DNA of 64,000 bases from the NCBI RefSeq assembly GCF_014931375.1, contig NZ_CP063117.1, forward strand, positions 992,001-1,056,000, written 5' to 3'. This document shows positions 27,986 through 38,108 of this stretch, piece by piece. The notes beneath the pieces are model-generated. The model made no database searches, was not told where the DNA came from, and saw nothing but the letters and a program-made list of their open reading frames with translations. This DNA comes from Haemophilus parainfluenzae. GTDB lineage: Bacteria > Pseudomonadota > Gammaproteobacteria > Enterobacterales > Pasteurellaceae. Made by a program: the position numbers and the translations under genes. Each line of letters begins with the position of its first letter. Position 1 is the stretch's first letter.

Positions 27986-28393
27986 TTAATTGCCTAGACC
28001 AGATTTTGAGCTTTTATTTTCGATAAATTCAATTTTATAGCCATCTGGATCTTCAACGAAAGCAATAACGGTTGTACCACCTTTAACAGGGCCTGGTTCG
28101 CGAGTCACTTTACCACCACTTGCACGAACTGCTTCACAAATAGCATAAATATCATCAACGCCGATAGCAATATGTCCATACGCAGTGCCCTGTTCATATT
28201 TATCTACGCCCCAGTTGTATGTTAATTCAATTTCTGCAGCGCTTTCGCCATCTTCGTAACCTAAAAATGCAAGCGTGTATTTATATTCTGGGTTTTCACT
28301 CGTACGCAATAAACGCATACCTAAAACATCTTGATAAAACTTAATAGAGCGGTCTAAATCACCTACTCGAAGCATTGTGTGTAAAATTTGCAT
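27986..28393 (-). CDS. gloA: Lactoylglutathione lyase (glyoxalase I)
   Basis: A 135-residue nickel-type glyoxalase I that converts the methylglyoxal-glutathione hemithioacetal to S-lactoylglutathione. The start [26 protein letters not shown] carries metal ligand His5, and further ligands lie in the [21 protein letters not shown] and YKIEFIE segments. Length equals E. coli GloA (135). It is divergent from glpT. Confidence 0.98.
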   Translation of the reverse strand: MQILHTMLRVGDLDRSIKFYQDVLGMRLLRTSENPEYKYTLAFLGYEDGESAAEIELTYNWGVDKYEQGTAYGHIAIGVDDIYAICEAVRASGGKVTREPGPVKGGTTVIAFVEDPDGYKIEFIENKSSKSGLGN

Positions 28394-28563
28394 CTTGTTT
28401 TCCTCTTTTCTATTTGGGTGTTGGGGGATTATAGCATAGAAATTTTTAAATAGACTTAGAACGTAATTTGTTCCAGAAATTGGTGCTGTTGAATGATGTA
28501 AATGAACTAATCATTTGTAGTGATCGGAGCTCTGTTTTGTATTCGGTTTTGGTAATCTGTTTT

Positions 28564-28592
28564 TTGTTGTAATGGTCTAGCTATTGCAACAA
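28564..28592 (+). promoter_or_regulatory. Inverted repeat upstream of glpT, candidate operator
   Basis: TTGTTGTAAT (28564-28573) and ATTGCAACAA (28583-28592) are 10-bp inverted arms (9 of 10 match) around a 9-bp spacer, 36 bp before the glpT start. It does not match the E. coli GlpR operator. It could be an operator for an unidentified repressor or a leader hairpin. Confidence 0.5.
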
Positions 28593-28627
28593 TATGACAA
28601 GTTATAAATTATTATAGGAGAACAAAG

Positions 28628-29956
28628 ATGTTTTCATTCTTAAAAGCATCTCCTCCAGCACCAAGAATTGAAAGTTCTAGAACAGATGCCGAGTATAAAA
28701 AATTACGTTGGCAGGTGTTTGCTGGAGTATTTATCGGGTATGCGGCTTATTATCTTATCCGCAAAAACTTTTCTTTAGCCATTCCTTATCTTATTGATGA
28801 ATATGGCTTTACTAAAGCTGATTTAGGTACAGTAGGGGTAGCCTTGTCACTGGCTTACGGTTTTAGTAAGTTCATTATGGGAAACATCTCTGATCGTAGT
28901 AATCCTAAATATTTTATTACCATTGGTTTATTAGGTTCTGCATTAGTGAGCTTAATTTTCGGTTTAGTACCTGGTGTACTTTCTTCTATTCCATTGATGA
29001 TTGTGTTAGCCGCATTAAATGGGTGGTTCCAAGGAATGGGATATCCACCAGGTGCAAAAACAATGACCAACTGGTTCTCAGTTTCTGAGCGTGGTGTGTG
29101 GTGGAGTTGGTGGAACGTATCACATAACTTAGGTGGTGGTTTAATCGGTCCATTAGCGCTCCTCGGTTTATCGATTTTCGGCGTATGGCAATCTTTATTC
29201 TATTTACCAGCCTTAATTGCCATTGTATTAGCATTCATCATGTTCTATTTAATGCGCGATACACCTGAGTCTCAAGGGTTACCGCCAGTAGATGAATGGA
29301 AAGGTGAAAAAATCGTAGAGAAAGTTGAATCAGCTCACACGCTTTCGTCTAAAGATATTTTTATGAAATACATCATTAATAATAAGTTCTTATGGGCGAT
29401 TGCACTTGCGAACGTATTTGTGTATTTCATTCGTTACGGCATTATTGACTGGGCACCAACGTATCTAAAAGAAGTGAAACATTTCTCTGTAGACAAACAA
29501 AGTTGGGCGTATTTCCTTTATGAATACGCAGGTATATTTGGTATGCTTGCTAGCGGTTATTTAAGTGATAAAGTATTTAAAGGCCACCGTGCACCACCGA
29601 TGTTATTATTCCTAACCGGTGTATTAATCGCGATTATTGTTTATTGGAAAAACCCAGAAGGAAATCCACTCGTAGATAATATTTGTCTTGTTGCTATCGG
29701 TTTCTTAATTTATGGTCCAGTAATGATGATAGGGCTTCAAGCAGCTGATCTTGTGCCACGTGTTGCAACAGGTACAGCGACAGGTTTAACGGGGTTATTT
29801 GGTTACTTATTAGGTTCTGCGAGCGCAGGCTATGTGATGGGTAAACTGGTAGACTTATTTGGCTGGGATGGCGGTTTTTATGCCTTGATTGTTTCTTGCT
29901 TCTTAGGATTTGGTTTTATTGCTTTTACCTTACTCCATAAGCCGAATGCAGCGTAA
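28628..29956 (+). CDS. glpT: Glycerol-3-phosphate:phosphate antiporter
   Basis: A 442-residue major facilitator of the organophosphate:Pi antiporter family with 12 helices. It aligns along its length with E. coli GlpT: YYLIRKNF and FIRYGI keep the two substrate-binding arginines (Arg45 and Arg269 in E. coli), VSHNLGGG keeps the key His, and DWAPTYLKEVKHF and FGWDGGF match closely. It imports sn-glycerol-3-phosphate (and fosfomycin). A good ribosome site (TAGGAG) precedes the ATG. It stands alone between gloA and a hypothetical gene. No glpQ or uptake signal is nearby. Confidence 0.92.
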   Translation: MFSFLKASPPAPRIESSRTDAEYKKLRWQVFAGVFIGYAAYYLIRKNFSLAIPYLIDEYGFTKADLGTVGVALSLAYGFSKFIMGNISDRSNPKYFITIGLLGSALVSLIFGLVPGVLSSIPLMIVLAALNGWFQGMGYPPGAKTMTNWFSVSERGVWWSWWNVSHNLGGGLIGPLALLGLSIFGVWQSLFYLPALIAIVLAFIMFYLMRDTPESQGLPPVDEWKGEKIVEKVESAHTLSSKDIFMKYIINNKFLWAIALANVFVYFIRYGIIDWAPTYLKEVKHFSVDKQSWAYFLYEYAGIFGMLASGYLSDKVFKGHRAPPMLLFLTGVLIAIIVYWKNPEGNPLVDNICLVAIGFLIYGPVMMIGLQAADLVPRVATGTATGLTGLFGYLLGSASAGYVMGKLVDLFGWDGGFYALIVSCFLGFGFIAFTLLHKPNAA

Positions 29957-29979
29957 TAAATATTATTTGACCTAAATTA

Positions 29980-30016
29980 AAATGTGGCTAAATTGTATTA
30001 TTTAGCCACATTTTTG
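29980..30016 (+). terminator. Terminator of glpT
   Basis: AAATGTGGCTAAA and TTTAGCCACATTT form a perfect 13-bp stem with an 8-nt loop, followed by a T-run. Confidence 0.92.
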
Positions 30017-30080
30017 TTATTTATTTACCTTACTATTATGCTAAGATAATACGGATCTTTTTATAAAAAGGAAAAAATGA

Positions 30081-32753
30081 ATGAATACAACAGGCCTTTT
30101 TAATCTTTCTTGGCAACGTTATTTAAATTTACTGTTTTTATTATTAACCGTGGGATTTTTGACGAGTGGAGTAGTCACGTTAATTGCAGCTAATTTAGAT
30201 TATTTTTCTGATTTAGCCAAAATTTATGGCTTACAGACATTGCTTGTGGTGACAGTAGTATTAGGTATTTATTTCTTTATTCGAGAGAGTCGTCGACAAG
30301 CCACAGAAAAATTAAAGTGGAAGACATATAGCCTCTTTTTTGTTGTTTCTGTCTTGATTGGCGGTTTATTTGCCTTAGTTGGCCAAACCTATCAAACGGG
30401 GGCTGATGTATGGCAGTTATTTGCAGTTTGGACACTTTGCCAACTTCCATTTTTATTATTATTTCCGAATGTGGCCTCTGCATTATTATTTGCTGCCACC
30501 GCCAATCTTGCGTTTTATTTATTTAATGAACAAAACTCGCATAACTCAATGTGTTATGCTGTGTTAATTAATGCTGGATTACTTGTGATATCGGAATTAT
30601 TCAGTAAAACTTTTCATGACCAACATTGGCGCATTTTACCCAAAGTATTTCTAGTACTGACTTTTGCCAGTTTATTCGGTTTAATAGTAATTTATGATGT
30701 GTACTTTTATGCTTATGCTTGGGGTGAGCTTGGTCGTTCATCACTCAGTTCTTTGCTAATTGCTATTCCTGCCTTAATCGCACTTTATGTATATCACAAA
30801 TATCGCTTTGATTTTATTAATTTAATTATTTCAGTCATAGCCTTACTTGGCGCTTATTGCTTTTTGGCATCTCTTTTGATTCGTGGTGCATCTCTTTTGA
30901 TTCGTGGTGTAGAAGAGGGGGTGGTTTTAGGATTGATTGGCTTTATTTTCACAGTCATGGCAATCAAGTGGTTAGTGAAACGCTATAAACAAGAATATCC
31001 AAATAATAAGAAATCCCATTGGGCGATTTCAATACTATGGATGATAGCTTTATTGATAGCTTTCGTGACTATAGGTGTTTGGTTATTTTTATTTTTAGGT
31101 TTAGATGAGTCTAGTGCATTCATCGTTGGTATTCTTTTATTTGGTATAGCTTGGTTGATTACTTTAAATAAAGATAAAAATGAATACACTACAATTTTAG
31201 CAGGTTTATTTTTTCTAATCGCAAACAGTTTTTTAGGATTCTATTTGCTTGTTAAATTTGATGATTTTTTTCTTTTATTAGGAAATGAATTTAGCAAAGA
31301 TTCAAATCTCGGTATCTTTATTTCCACACTGATTTTTTCAGTCATTATTATTGTTAGCTACAAATTGATGCCGAATTCTTTAGTGAGGATTCTACTGGTT
31401 ACCCAGCTTCTCGTTTTTTGGCAAATTTCCTATAATCTATATTTCCATAATTACAGCTTGAATAACGCATGGTTTAACACATGGTTTAATAACAGATGGT
31501 TTAATAAAATCCAGCTCTTGAGTTCGATTGTACTCTTTTATTGGGTCATGCGACCTCATCAATCAGCGCGAATTCATTTAAAGCCTATTGCCTGGGGAAC
31601 AGTATTATTCTCTCTATGGATCTCTGTGCCGTCGTATATGATGATTCCTTGGGTAGATTATGGCCTTATTGATACAGATGTTTCAAGTGATGTCATGCCA
31701 GCAGACGCGATGAGTCTTGATAATGTGTTGCAAGTTTTAAGTGGACAATTTTGGTCACACTTCCAGTTTGATGTTAGCCATATCTTATATCTGCTTATCT
31801 GTGCATTACCATTAATTGTCTATGTACTAATGAATAAGCATAGTGAATCCAAACACACAGAAGCAGTGTTAATTTTATTAGTATTAACCTTGTTTGCATT
31901 AGGCTTTGTTGGGATACCCGTCATTTTATATTTAACAGCGTTATTATTGCTTGTTTATTGGACGGACAGCCGTGCGTTCTTCGGTCTTTTGGTATTTGCC
32001 TTTGTTGTTTATTTAGGTGGGTTCTATTACCAATTGAGCATCCCATTACTCTATAAAGGGGTATTGCTAGTAAGCTTTGCCGTTATTTTTGCGATTGTTA
32101 CTTTATTCTTGCATGCACGTTATAAAGCGCCTTCACAAAGTGCGGTCGAAAACCATTCTGTTTTTAAAGCACCGATTTGGCTTGTTGGCGTCTTTGTGAT
32201 TGCATTATTGGGGGCGGTGAACTATAAAGTGCAGCAATTTGAAGATGTGCTGGCTACCGGTAAGCCTATTGTTTTAAAAATCGCCCCTGTGGATCCTCGT
32301 TCATTGATGCAAGGCGATTATATGATATTGAATTACGCTATTTTATCTGAGTTTCAGCAAAGTCAGGTTTTACCTGAATCGAATGAATCCCTTGAAAGCA
32401 ATGAATCTATTGATACTCTTGAATCTAATGAAACCACTGAAACCACAGGTATAGATGAATCAAGTCCTTCGGGAAACAAAGCTTATATCCTTGTTCATCT
32501 TGATAAAAATCATGTTGCGACATTTTGTGAGGCGCAATCAGAAATACCAACAGATTTTAAACATTGCACACCAAATGTTTATTTGCCAATTCGTTATAAT
32601 GGTAGTTGGCTTCCTAAATTACCAAGCCAAGATTATTTCTTTGCAGAAGGAAAAGGTGAATATTATGCACAAGCAGAATATGCAGAATATCGCTTTAAAG
32701 ACGGTATTTTGTTGCTAGCTCGTTTATTAGATAAGGATTTAAAAGGGCTATAA
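30081..32753 (+). CDS. Large DUF2157/DUF4401/GDYXXLXY membrane protein
   Basis: An 890-residue protein with roughly 20 hydrophobic segments. The N-terminal third looks like DUF2157 (a tandem-helix region with GLFALVGQTYQTGADVWQLF), the middle like DUF4401, and the C-terminus is a periplasmic-type GDYXXLXY domain with GDYMILNY at 745-752. These domains occur as separate neighbouring genes in some bacteria, so this looks like a fusion. It contains an exact 21-bp tandem duplication (ASLLIRG twice, 263-276), a WFN-rich repeat near residues 455-475 and a Ser/Asn/Glu-rich insert at about 770-795. Function unknown. Between two terminators, it is a single-gene unit. Confidence 0.8.
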   Translation: MNTTGLFNLSWQRYLNLLFLLLTVGFLTSGVVTLIAANLDYFSDLAKIYGLQTLLVVTVVLGIYFFIRESRRQATEKLKWKTYSLFFVVSVLIGGLFALVGQTYQTGADVWQLFAVWTLCQLPFLLLFPNVASALLFAATANLAFYLFNEQNSHNSMCYAVLINAGLLVISELFSKTFHDQHWRILPKVFLVLTFASLFGLIVIYDVYFYAYAWGELGRSSLSSLLIAIPALIALYVYHKYRFDFINLIISVIALLGAYCFLASLLIRGASLLIRGVEEGVVLGLIGFIFTVMAIKWLVKRYKQEYPNNKKSHWAISILWMIALLIAFVTIGVWLFLFLGLDESSAFIVGILLFGIAWLITLNKDKNEYTTILAGLFFLIANSFLGFYLLVKFDDFFLLLGNEFSKDSNLGIFISTLIFSVIIIVSYKLMPNSLVRILLVTQLLVFWQISYNLYFHNYSLNNAWFNTWFNNRWFNKIQLLSSIVLFYWVMRPHQSARIHLKPIAWGTVLFSLWISVPSYMMIPWVDYGLIDTDVSSDVMPADAMSLDNVLQVLSGQFWSHFQFDVSHILYLLICALPLIVYVLMNKHSESKHTEAVLILLVLTLFALGFVGIPVILYLTALLLLVYWTDSRAFFGLLVFAFVVYLGGFYYQLSIPLLYKGVLLVSFAVIFAIVTLFLHARYKAPSQSAVENHSVFKAPIWLVGVFVIALLGAVNYKVQQFEDVLATGKPIVLKIAPVDPRSLMQGDYMILNYAILSEFQQSQVLPESNESLESNESIDTLESNETTETTGIDESSPSGNKAYILVHLDKNHVATFCEAQSEIPTDFKHCTPNVYLPIRYNGSWLPKLPSQDYFFAEGKGEYYAQAEYAEYRFKDGILLLARLLDKDLKGL
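30867..30908 (+). repeat. 21-bp perfect tandem duplication inside the DUF2157 fusion gene
   Basis: GCATCTCTTTTGATTCGTGG plus T occurs twice head to tail (30867-30887, 30888-30908). It is in frame, adding seven residues (ASLLIRG) within a hydrophobic region. Confidence 0.95.
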
Positions 32754-32767
32754 AGCATTGGTGACAA

Positions 32768-32798
32768 ATAAGGGCGTATTTGATACGCCCTTATTTTT
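32768..32798. terminator. Bidirectional terminator between the DUF2157 gene and cmoA
   Basis: AATAAGGGCGTA and TACGCCCTTATT pair perfectly around a 5-nt loop with a T-run on the plus side. It serves two convergent genes. Confidence 0.9.
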
Positions 32799-32820
32799 TA
32801 GATGATTGATTAGGTTATGA

Positions 32821-33555
<735 letters not shown>

Positions 33556-33730
33556 CTATTGTTGTCTTGAGAGAGCATTTAGTTAGATAAAATGCAAAAA
33601 ACTGCGGTCATTTTAGTGAAAGTTTTTAAAGGATCAAATAAATTTCGCTTTTCAATTTAAAAGGCACGTCTTTTTCCGTATAATCAACGCGTTAATTATC
33701 CATTTTTAGAAAAATGAAAGGAATATAGAA

Positions 33731-35497
33731 ATGATGCGTACACATTATTGCGGTGCATTAAACCGCAACCATATTGGACAAGAAGTAACATTAAGCGGTT
33801 GGGTTCACCGTCGTCGCGATTTAGGTGGTTTAATTTTTATTGATATGCGTGATCGTGATGGTGTTGTGCAAGTTTGTTTTGACCCTAAATATCAAGAAGC
33901 GTTAACTGCAGCGTCAGGCTTACGTAATGAATTTTGTATTCAAATTAAAGGTGAAGTGATCGCGCGTCCTGATAATCAAGTTAATAAAAATATGGCGACA
34001 GGCGAAGTAGAAGTATTGGCGAAAGAATTACGCATTTACAATGCTTCTGACGTTTTACCACTAGACTTCAACCAAAACAACACAGAAGAACAACGCTTAA
34101 AATATCGTTATTTAGATTTACGTCGTCCAGAAATGGCTCAACGTTTAAAAACTCGTGCGAAAATCACCAGTTTTGTGCGTCGTTTTATGGATGACAATGG
34201 TTTCCTTGATATCGAAACTCCAATGCTTACTAAAGCGACACCAGAAGGTGCGCGTGACTATTTAGTGCCAAGCCGTGTACATAAAGGCAAATTCTATGCA
34301 TTGCCGCAATCACCACAGCTTTTCAAACAGCTTTTAATGATGTCTGGTTTTGATCGTTATTATCAAATCGTGAAATGTTTCCGTGATGAAGACTTACGTG
34401 CAGATCGTCAGCCTGAATTTACTCAAATCGATGTGGAAACTTCTTTCTTAACAGCGCCAGAAGTACGTGAGATCATGGAACGCATGGTGCATGGTTTATG
34501 GCAAAACATCATTGGTGTGGATTTAGGCAAATTCCCACAAATGACCTGGCAAGAAGCGATGACTCGTTTTGGTTCAGATAAACCAGATTTGCGTAACCCG
34601 CTTGAATTAGTCGATGTGGCTGATATCGTTAAAGACGTTGAATTTAAAGTATTTAATGAGCCTGCAAATAATCCAAACGGCCGTGTGGCAGTCATTCGTG
34701 TACCAAATGGTACTGAAATCACTCGTAAACAAATTGATGAATATACACAATTTGTTGGTATTTACGGTGCAAAAGGTTTAGCTTGGGCGAAAGTAAATGA
34801 CATTAATGCTGGTCTTGAAGGCGTACAAAGCCCGATCGCAAAATTCTTAAATGAAGAGGTATGGAAAGCGTTAGCAGGACGTGTGAAAGCTCAAACTGGA
34901 GATATTTTATTCTTCGGTGCTGACAAATGGCAAACCACCACGGATGCAATGGGTGCGTTACGTTTGAAATTAGGTCGTGATCTTGGCTTAACTCGTTTAG
35001 ATGAGTGGCAACCACTTTGGGTGATCGATTTTCCAATGTTTGAACGTGATGAAGAGGGTAATCTTGCAGCAATGCACCACCCATTCACTTCACCAAAAGA
35101 TTTTACGCCGGAACAATTAGAAGCAAATCCAACAAGTGCGGTAGCAAATGCTTACGATATGGTGATCAACGGCTATGAAGTAGGTGGTGGTTCTGTCCGT
35201 ATTTTCGATCCGAAAATGCAGCAAACCGTATTCCGCATTCTTGGTATCAATGAACAAGAACAACGTGAAAAATTTGGTTTCTTATTAGATGCATTAAAAT
35301 TCGGTACACCGCCACATGCAGGTTTAGCATTTGGTTTAGACCGTTTAACCATGCTTTTAACAGGCACTGAAAATATCCGTGATGTGATTGCATTCCCGAA
35401 AACAACAGCCGCAGCTTGCTTAATGACAGAGGCACCAAGTTTTGCGAATCCGCAGGCGTTAGGTGAGTTGAGTATTGCAGTGACTAAGGCTGAGTAG
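33731..35497 (+). CDS. aspS: Aspartate--tRNA ligase
   Basis: A 588-residue class IIb aminoacyl-tRNA synthetase. It has the N-terminal OB anticodon-binding domain ([26 protein letters not shown]), motif 1 and 2 regions ([43 protein letters not shown]), the bacterial GAD insertion, and motif 3 [13 protein letters not shown]. Two consecutive ATG codons occur at 33731 and 33734; E. coli alignment favours the second. A TATAAT at 33679 may be its -10 element. Confidence 0.98.
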   Translation: MMRTHYCGALNRNHIGQEVTLSGWVHRRRDLGGLIFIDMRDRDGVVQVCFDPKYQEALTAASGLRNEFCIQIKGEVIARPDNQVNKNMATGEVEVLAKELRIYNASDVLPLDFNQNNTEEQRLKYRYLDLRRPEMAQRLKTRAKITSFVRRFMDDNGFLDIETPMLTKATPEGARDYLVPSRVHKGKFYALPQSPQLFKQLLMMSGFDRYYQIVKCFRDEDLRADRQPEFTQIDVETSFLTAPEVREIMERMVHGLWQNIIGVDLGKFPQMTWQEAMTRFGSDKPDLRNPLELVDVADIVKDVEFKVFNEPANNPNGRVAVIRVPNGTEITRKQIDEYTQFVGIYGAKGLAWAKVNDINAGLEGVQSPIAKFLNEEVWKALAGRVKAQTGDILFFGADKWQTTTDAMGALRLKLGRDLGLTRLDEWQPLWVIDFPMFERDEEGNLAAMHHPFTSPKDFTPEQLEANPTSAVANAYDMVINGYEVGGGSVRIFDPKMQQTVFRILGINEQEQREKFGFLLDALKFGTPPHAGLAFGLDRLTMLLTGTENIRDVIAFPKTTAAACLMTEAPSFANPQALGELSIAVTKAE

Positions 35498-35522
35498 TTT
35501 TTTCAATATTTAAAAATAAAGA

Positions 35523-35549
35523 AGTGCGGTCAATTTTGGCCGCATTTTT
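35523..35549 (+). terminator. Terminator of aspS, built on an uptake signal
   Basis: TGCGGTC and GGCCGCA pair (one G-U) around AATTTT, followed by TTTTT. The left arm is part of an exact uptake signal (35522-35530). Confidence 0.75.
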
Positions 35550-35560
35550 GTGGAGAGTAA

Positions 35561-35956
35561 ATGAAGCAACCTACATCATTAAAAGTAATTGCAGGGATTA
35601 ATATCCTTGCTTCAGTGATTGGATTTTTGTCAGTTTTCTATATTTTATGGGATGGGTGGCGAACTTTAGGATATGTAGTTCCTGGAGCTATCCCATATTT
35701 AATTTTTGCATTTGTAGTTTCTTTCCTTGTATTTTTATCTTCTATTGTAATGCTGGAAGGTAAATCATGGGGAAGAACACTTTATATAGTTATAGGATGT
35801 TTGTCTGTTGCCGTTGGTTTTATCGATGGCGGATATGCAGATAAAGATGCAATTAGAAGTCTAATTAAATTATGTATTTTGGGATTTTTCCTATATCGTC
35901 CAATTATTAATGAATATTTCAAGTCCTCAAAAATAGAAAACGTTCAAAATAATTAG
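35561..35956 (+). CDS. Small four-helix membrane protein of unknown function
   Basis: A 131-residue protein I do not recognise. It has four hydrophobic segments: about 8-31 (VIAGINILASVIGFLSVFY), 45-67, 77-95 and 105-120. It has a short basic/polar tail ending KIENVQNN. A GGAGAG ribosome site precedes the ATG by 6 nt. It sits between the aspS terminator and its own terminator, and probably relies on read-through from aspS or a weak promoter. It has no uptake signal inside. Confidence 0.72.
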   Translation: MKQPTSLKVIAGINILASVIGFLSVFYILWDGWRTLGYVVPGAIPYLIFAFVVSFLVFLSSIVMLEGKSWGRTLYIVIGCLSVAVGFIDGGYADKDAIRSLIKLCILGFFLYRPIINEYFKSSKIENVQNN

Positions 35957-35971
35957 TTTTATTATTCTTAC

Positions 35972-36015
35972 GGTGCGGTCAAAAATTCAACTGATTTTGA
36001 CTGCACTTTTTTTTT
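35972..36015 (+). terminator. Terminator after the small membrane protein
   Basis: GTGCGGTCAAAA and TTTTGACTGCAC pair with one mismatch around a ~10-nt loop, followed by a run of nine T residues. The arms are degenerate uptake signals. Confidence 0.8.
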
Positions 36016-36232
36016 GTTGAAAAAATTTTATTCACTTAAAGATATCAGTTTTTCGGTATGAATACTTGTGAAATTTATTTGTTTTGAAGTTATATTCTGA
36101 AAAAATAAAATAATCAGATTTTTATTTTTCACTACTGCTTTTAAGTGGATTTTATTTACTTTACTCAAGGATAAAATTCTATTATAAATAAGACCTTTTT
36201 CGGTTTATGGTCAATTTATAAGAGAAAATTTT

Positions 36233-37501
36233 ATGAGTGAAGTTTCAACTCCAGTAGAAAAATCAACATGGGCGAGTAAATTCTCAGCCTTAGGCCCTGG
36301 AATCGTGATGGCATCAGCAGCTGTCGGTGGTTCACATATTATTGCATCCACCCAAGCGGGTGCGATCTATGGTTGGGAATTAGTGAGCATTGTTATTCTT
36401 GCTAATTTATTCAAATATCCTTTCTTCCGTTTCGGTGTTCAATATACCTTAGATACGGGTAATACTTTGCTAGAGGGGTACCGTCAAAAAGGGAAATTCT
36501 ATCTTTGGTTATTCCTTGCTTTAAACATTTTTGCAACTGTGATTAATACTGCAGCAGTAGGGTTATTAACAGCAGCAATTTTAACCTTCATTACTCCAAT
36601 CCCACTACCGATGCCAGTATTGAGCTCATTAGTGATTCTTGTGACAACCGGCATTTTATTGTTAGGGAAATACCGTCTATTAGATAGCTTATCGAAAATC
36701 ATCATGATTGCTTTAACGGTAACCACCGTGAGTGCTGTTGTGATTGCTTTTATGCGTAATGGTATCCATGGCGTAGCCGCGCCTGATTTTGTCGCGCCTT
36801 CTCCATGGGAATTAAGTAAATTAGCGTTTTTAGTCGCCTTGATGGGCTGGATGCCTGCACCAATTGAAATTTCTGCAATTAACTCAATGTGGGTGGTAGC
36901 AAAACGTCGTCTAACGAAAGTATCTTATGAAGACGGTTTATTTGACTTCAATGTGGGTTACATCGGTACTGCCATTTTAGCTGTTGTCTTCTTAGCTCTT
37001 GGCGCATTGGTACAATATGGTTCGCCAGAAACTGTAGAGATGGTGGGCGGAAAATATATCGCACAACTTATCAATATGTATGCAAGTACTATCGGTGAAT
37101 GGTCTCGCTTATTAATTGCAGTAATTGCCTTCATGTGTATGTTTGGTACAACAATTACGGTAATTGATGGTTATTCACGTACTAATGTTGAAGCTGTACG
37201 TATCTTGTTTGGTAAACAAGAAAGCTCAGTAAGAATTTTAAACATTGGCATGATTTTAGCCGCATTATCTGGTTTAGCGATTATTTTCTACTTCAATAAT
37301 GCAGTAGGCCCAATGCTGAAATTTGCGATGATTGCTTCATTTGTTTCTGCGCCAATCTTCGCTTGGTTGAATTTATCTCTGACTAAGCACGCGAAACACA
37401 GTGTAAAAGGCGGGTTATTGTGGTTATCCCTTATTGGTTTATTCTATTTAACCGCCTTTGCTGGATTATTTATTGCCCAACAAGCTGGCTGGTTAAACTA
37501 A
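36233..37501 (+). CDS. NRAMP-family transporter with atypical metal-site motifs
   Basis: A 422-residue protein with about 11 helices. The start FSALGPGIVMASAAVGGSHIIASTQAGAIYGWEL shows the NRAMP family TM1-TM2 pattern. The canonical TM1 motif DPGN is replaced by AVGGSHI (30-36), and the TM6 MPH motif by MPAPIEIS (about 206-213). The Asp and Asn that ligate Mn2+/Fe2+ in classical MntH are therefore absent, so substrate and coupling ion may differ. A ribosome site is weak (AGAGAA). The 276-bp upstream gap is AT-rich without a recognisable operator. Confidence 0.85.
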   Translation: MSEVSTPVEKSTWASKFSALGPGIVMASAAVGGSHIIASTQAGAIYGWELVSIVILANLFKYPFFRFGVQYTLDTGNTLLEGYRQKGKFYLWLFLALNIFATVINTAAVGLLTAAILTFITPIPLPMPVLSSLVILVTTGILLLGKYRLLDSLSKIIMIALTVTTVSAVVIAFMRNGIHGVAAPDFVAPSPWELSKLAFLVALMGWMPAPIEISAINSMWVVAKRRLTKVSYEDGLFDFNVGYIGTAILAVVFLALGALVQYGSPETVEMVGGKYIAQLINMYASTIGEWSRLLIAVIAFMCMFGTTITVIDGYSRTNVEAVRILFGKQESSVRILNIGMILAALSGLAIIFYFNNAVGPMLKFAMIASFVSAPIFAWLNLSLTKHAKHSVKGGLLWLSLIGLFYLTAFAGLFIAQQAGWLN

Positions 37502-37514
37502 AATAATTGAGATA

Positions 37515-37550
37515 ATTACCGCACTTTAGTTTTAAAGTGCGGTAATTTTT
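37515..37550 (+). terminator. Terminator of the NRAMP gene, inverted uptake signals
   Basis: ATTACCGCACTTTA and TAAAGTGCGGTAAT form a 13-14-bp stem with a short loop, then TTTTTT. Both arms contain exact uptake signals (37518 and 37535). Confidence 0.9.
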
Positions 37551-37596
37551 TTGAAAGTTTTTAGTAGAAAAGGTATGATGCTGCCCATTCTCAATT

Positions 37597-38061
37597 ATGC
37601 AGATGACGAGTTTGACATATAAAAATAATCAATCGGTTCTCGTGGTAATTTATGCGGAAAGCACGCATCGTGTTCTTATGCTTCAACGTCAAGATGATTC
37701 TACTTTTTGGCAATCTGTTACGGGGACATTAGAACGAAATGAAACACCAAGAGAAACCGCCATTCGGGAAGTTTGGGAAGAAGTAGGATTAAAAATAGAA
37801 GAAAATTCGACCGCACTTTTTGATTGCAAAGAGAGCATAGAATTTGAAATTTTCCCGCATTTCCGCTATAAATACGCACCGAATGTGACTCACTGTCATG
37901 AACATTGGTTTTTATTGGCAGTTGAGCAGGAATTTGAGCCGATATTAAGTGAGCATTTGGCGTATCAATGGGTTTTACCTGAAAAAGCGATCCAAATGAC
38001 AAAATCGCCGAATAATGCCGAGGCCATCAAAAAATATTTGATGAAAGGCTTTCCTCTATAG
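37597..38061 (+). CDS. nudB: Dihydroneopterin triphosphate diphosphatase (Nudix)
   Basis: A 154-residue Nudix hydrolase that removes pyrophosphate from dihydroneopterin triphosphate in folate synthesis. The Nudix box is complete: GTLERNETPRETAIREVWEEVG (about 46-67). Family hallmarks VLMLQRQDDSTFWQSVTG and HCHEHWFLL are present. The ATG at 37597 or 37603 could be the start. It lies 47 bp before yebC, matching the aspS-nudB-yebC-ruvC order of E. coli apart from the inserted genes. Confidence 0.92.
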   Translation: MQMTSLTYKNNQSVLVVIYAESTHRVLMLQRQDDSTFWQSVTGTLERNETPRETAIREVWEEVGLKIEENSTALFDCKESIEFEIFPHFRYKYAPNVTHCHEHWFLLAVEQEFEPILSEHLAYQWVLPEKAIQMTKSPNNAEAIKKYLMKGFPL

Positions 38062-38108
38062 AAGAGGGTATAATTTACAAACGTTTTTAAGATAAGAAGG
38101 AAAACAAC

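Noticed and set aside
31467..31510. WFN-rich repeats in the DUF2157 gene as a separate mobile element
   Set aside because: The repeats are short, imperfect and in frame; there are no terminal repeats or target duplications.
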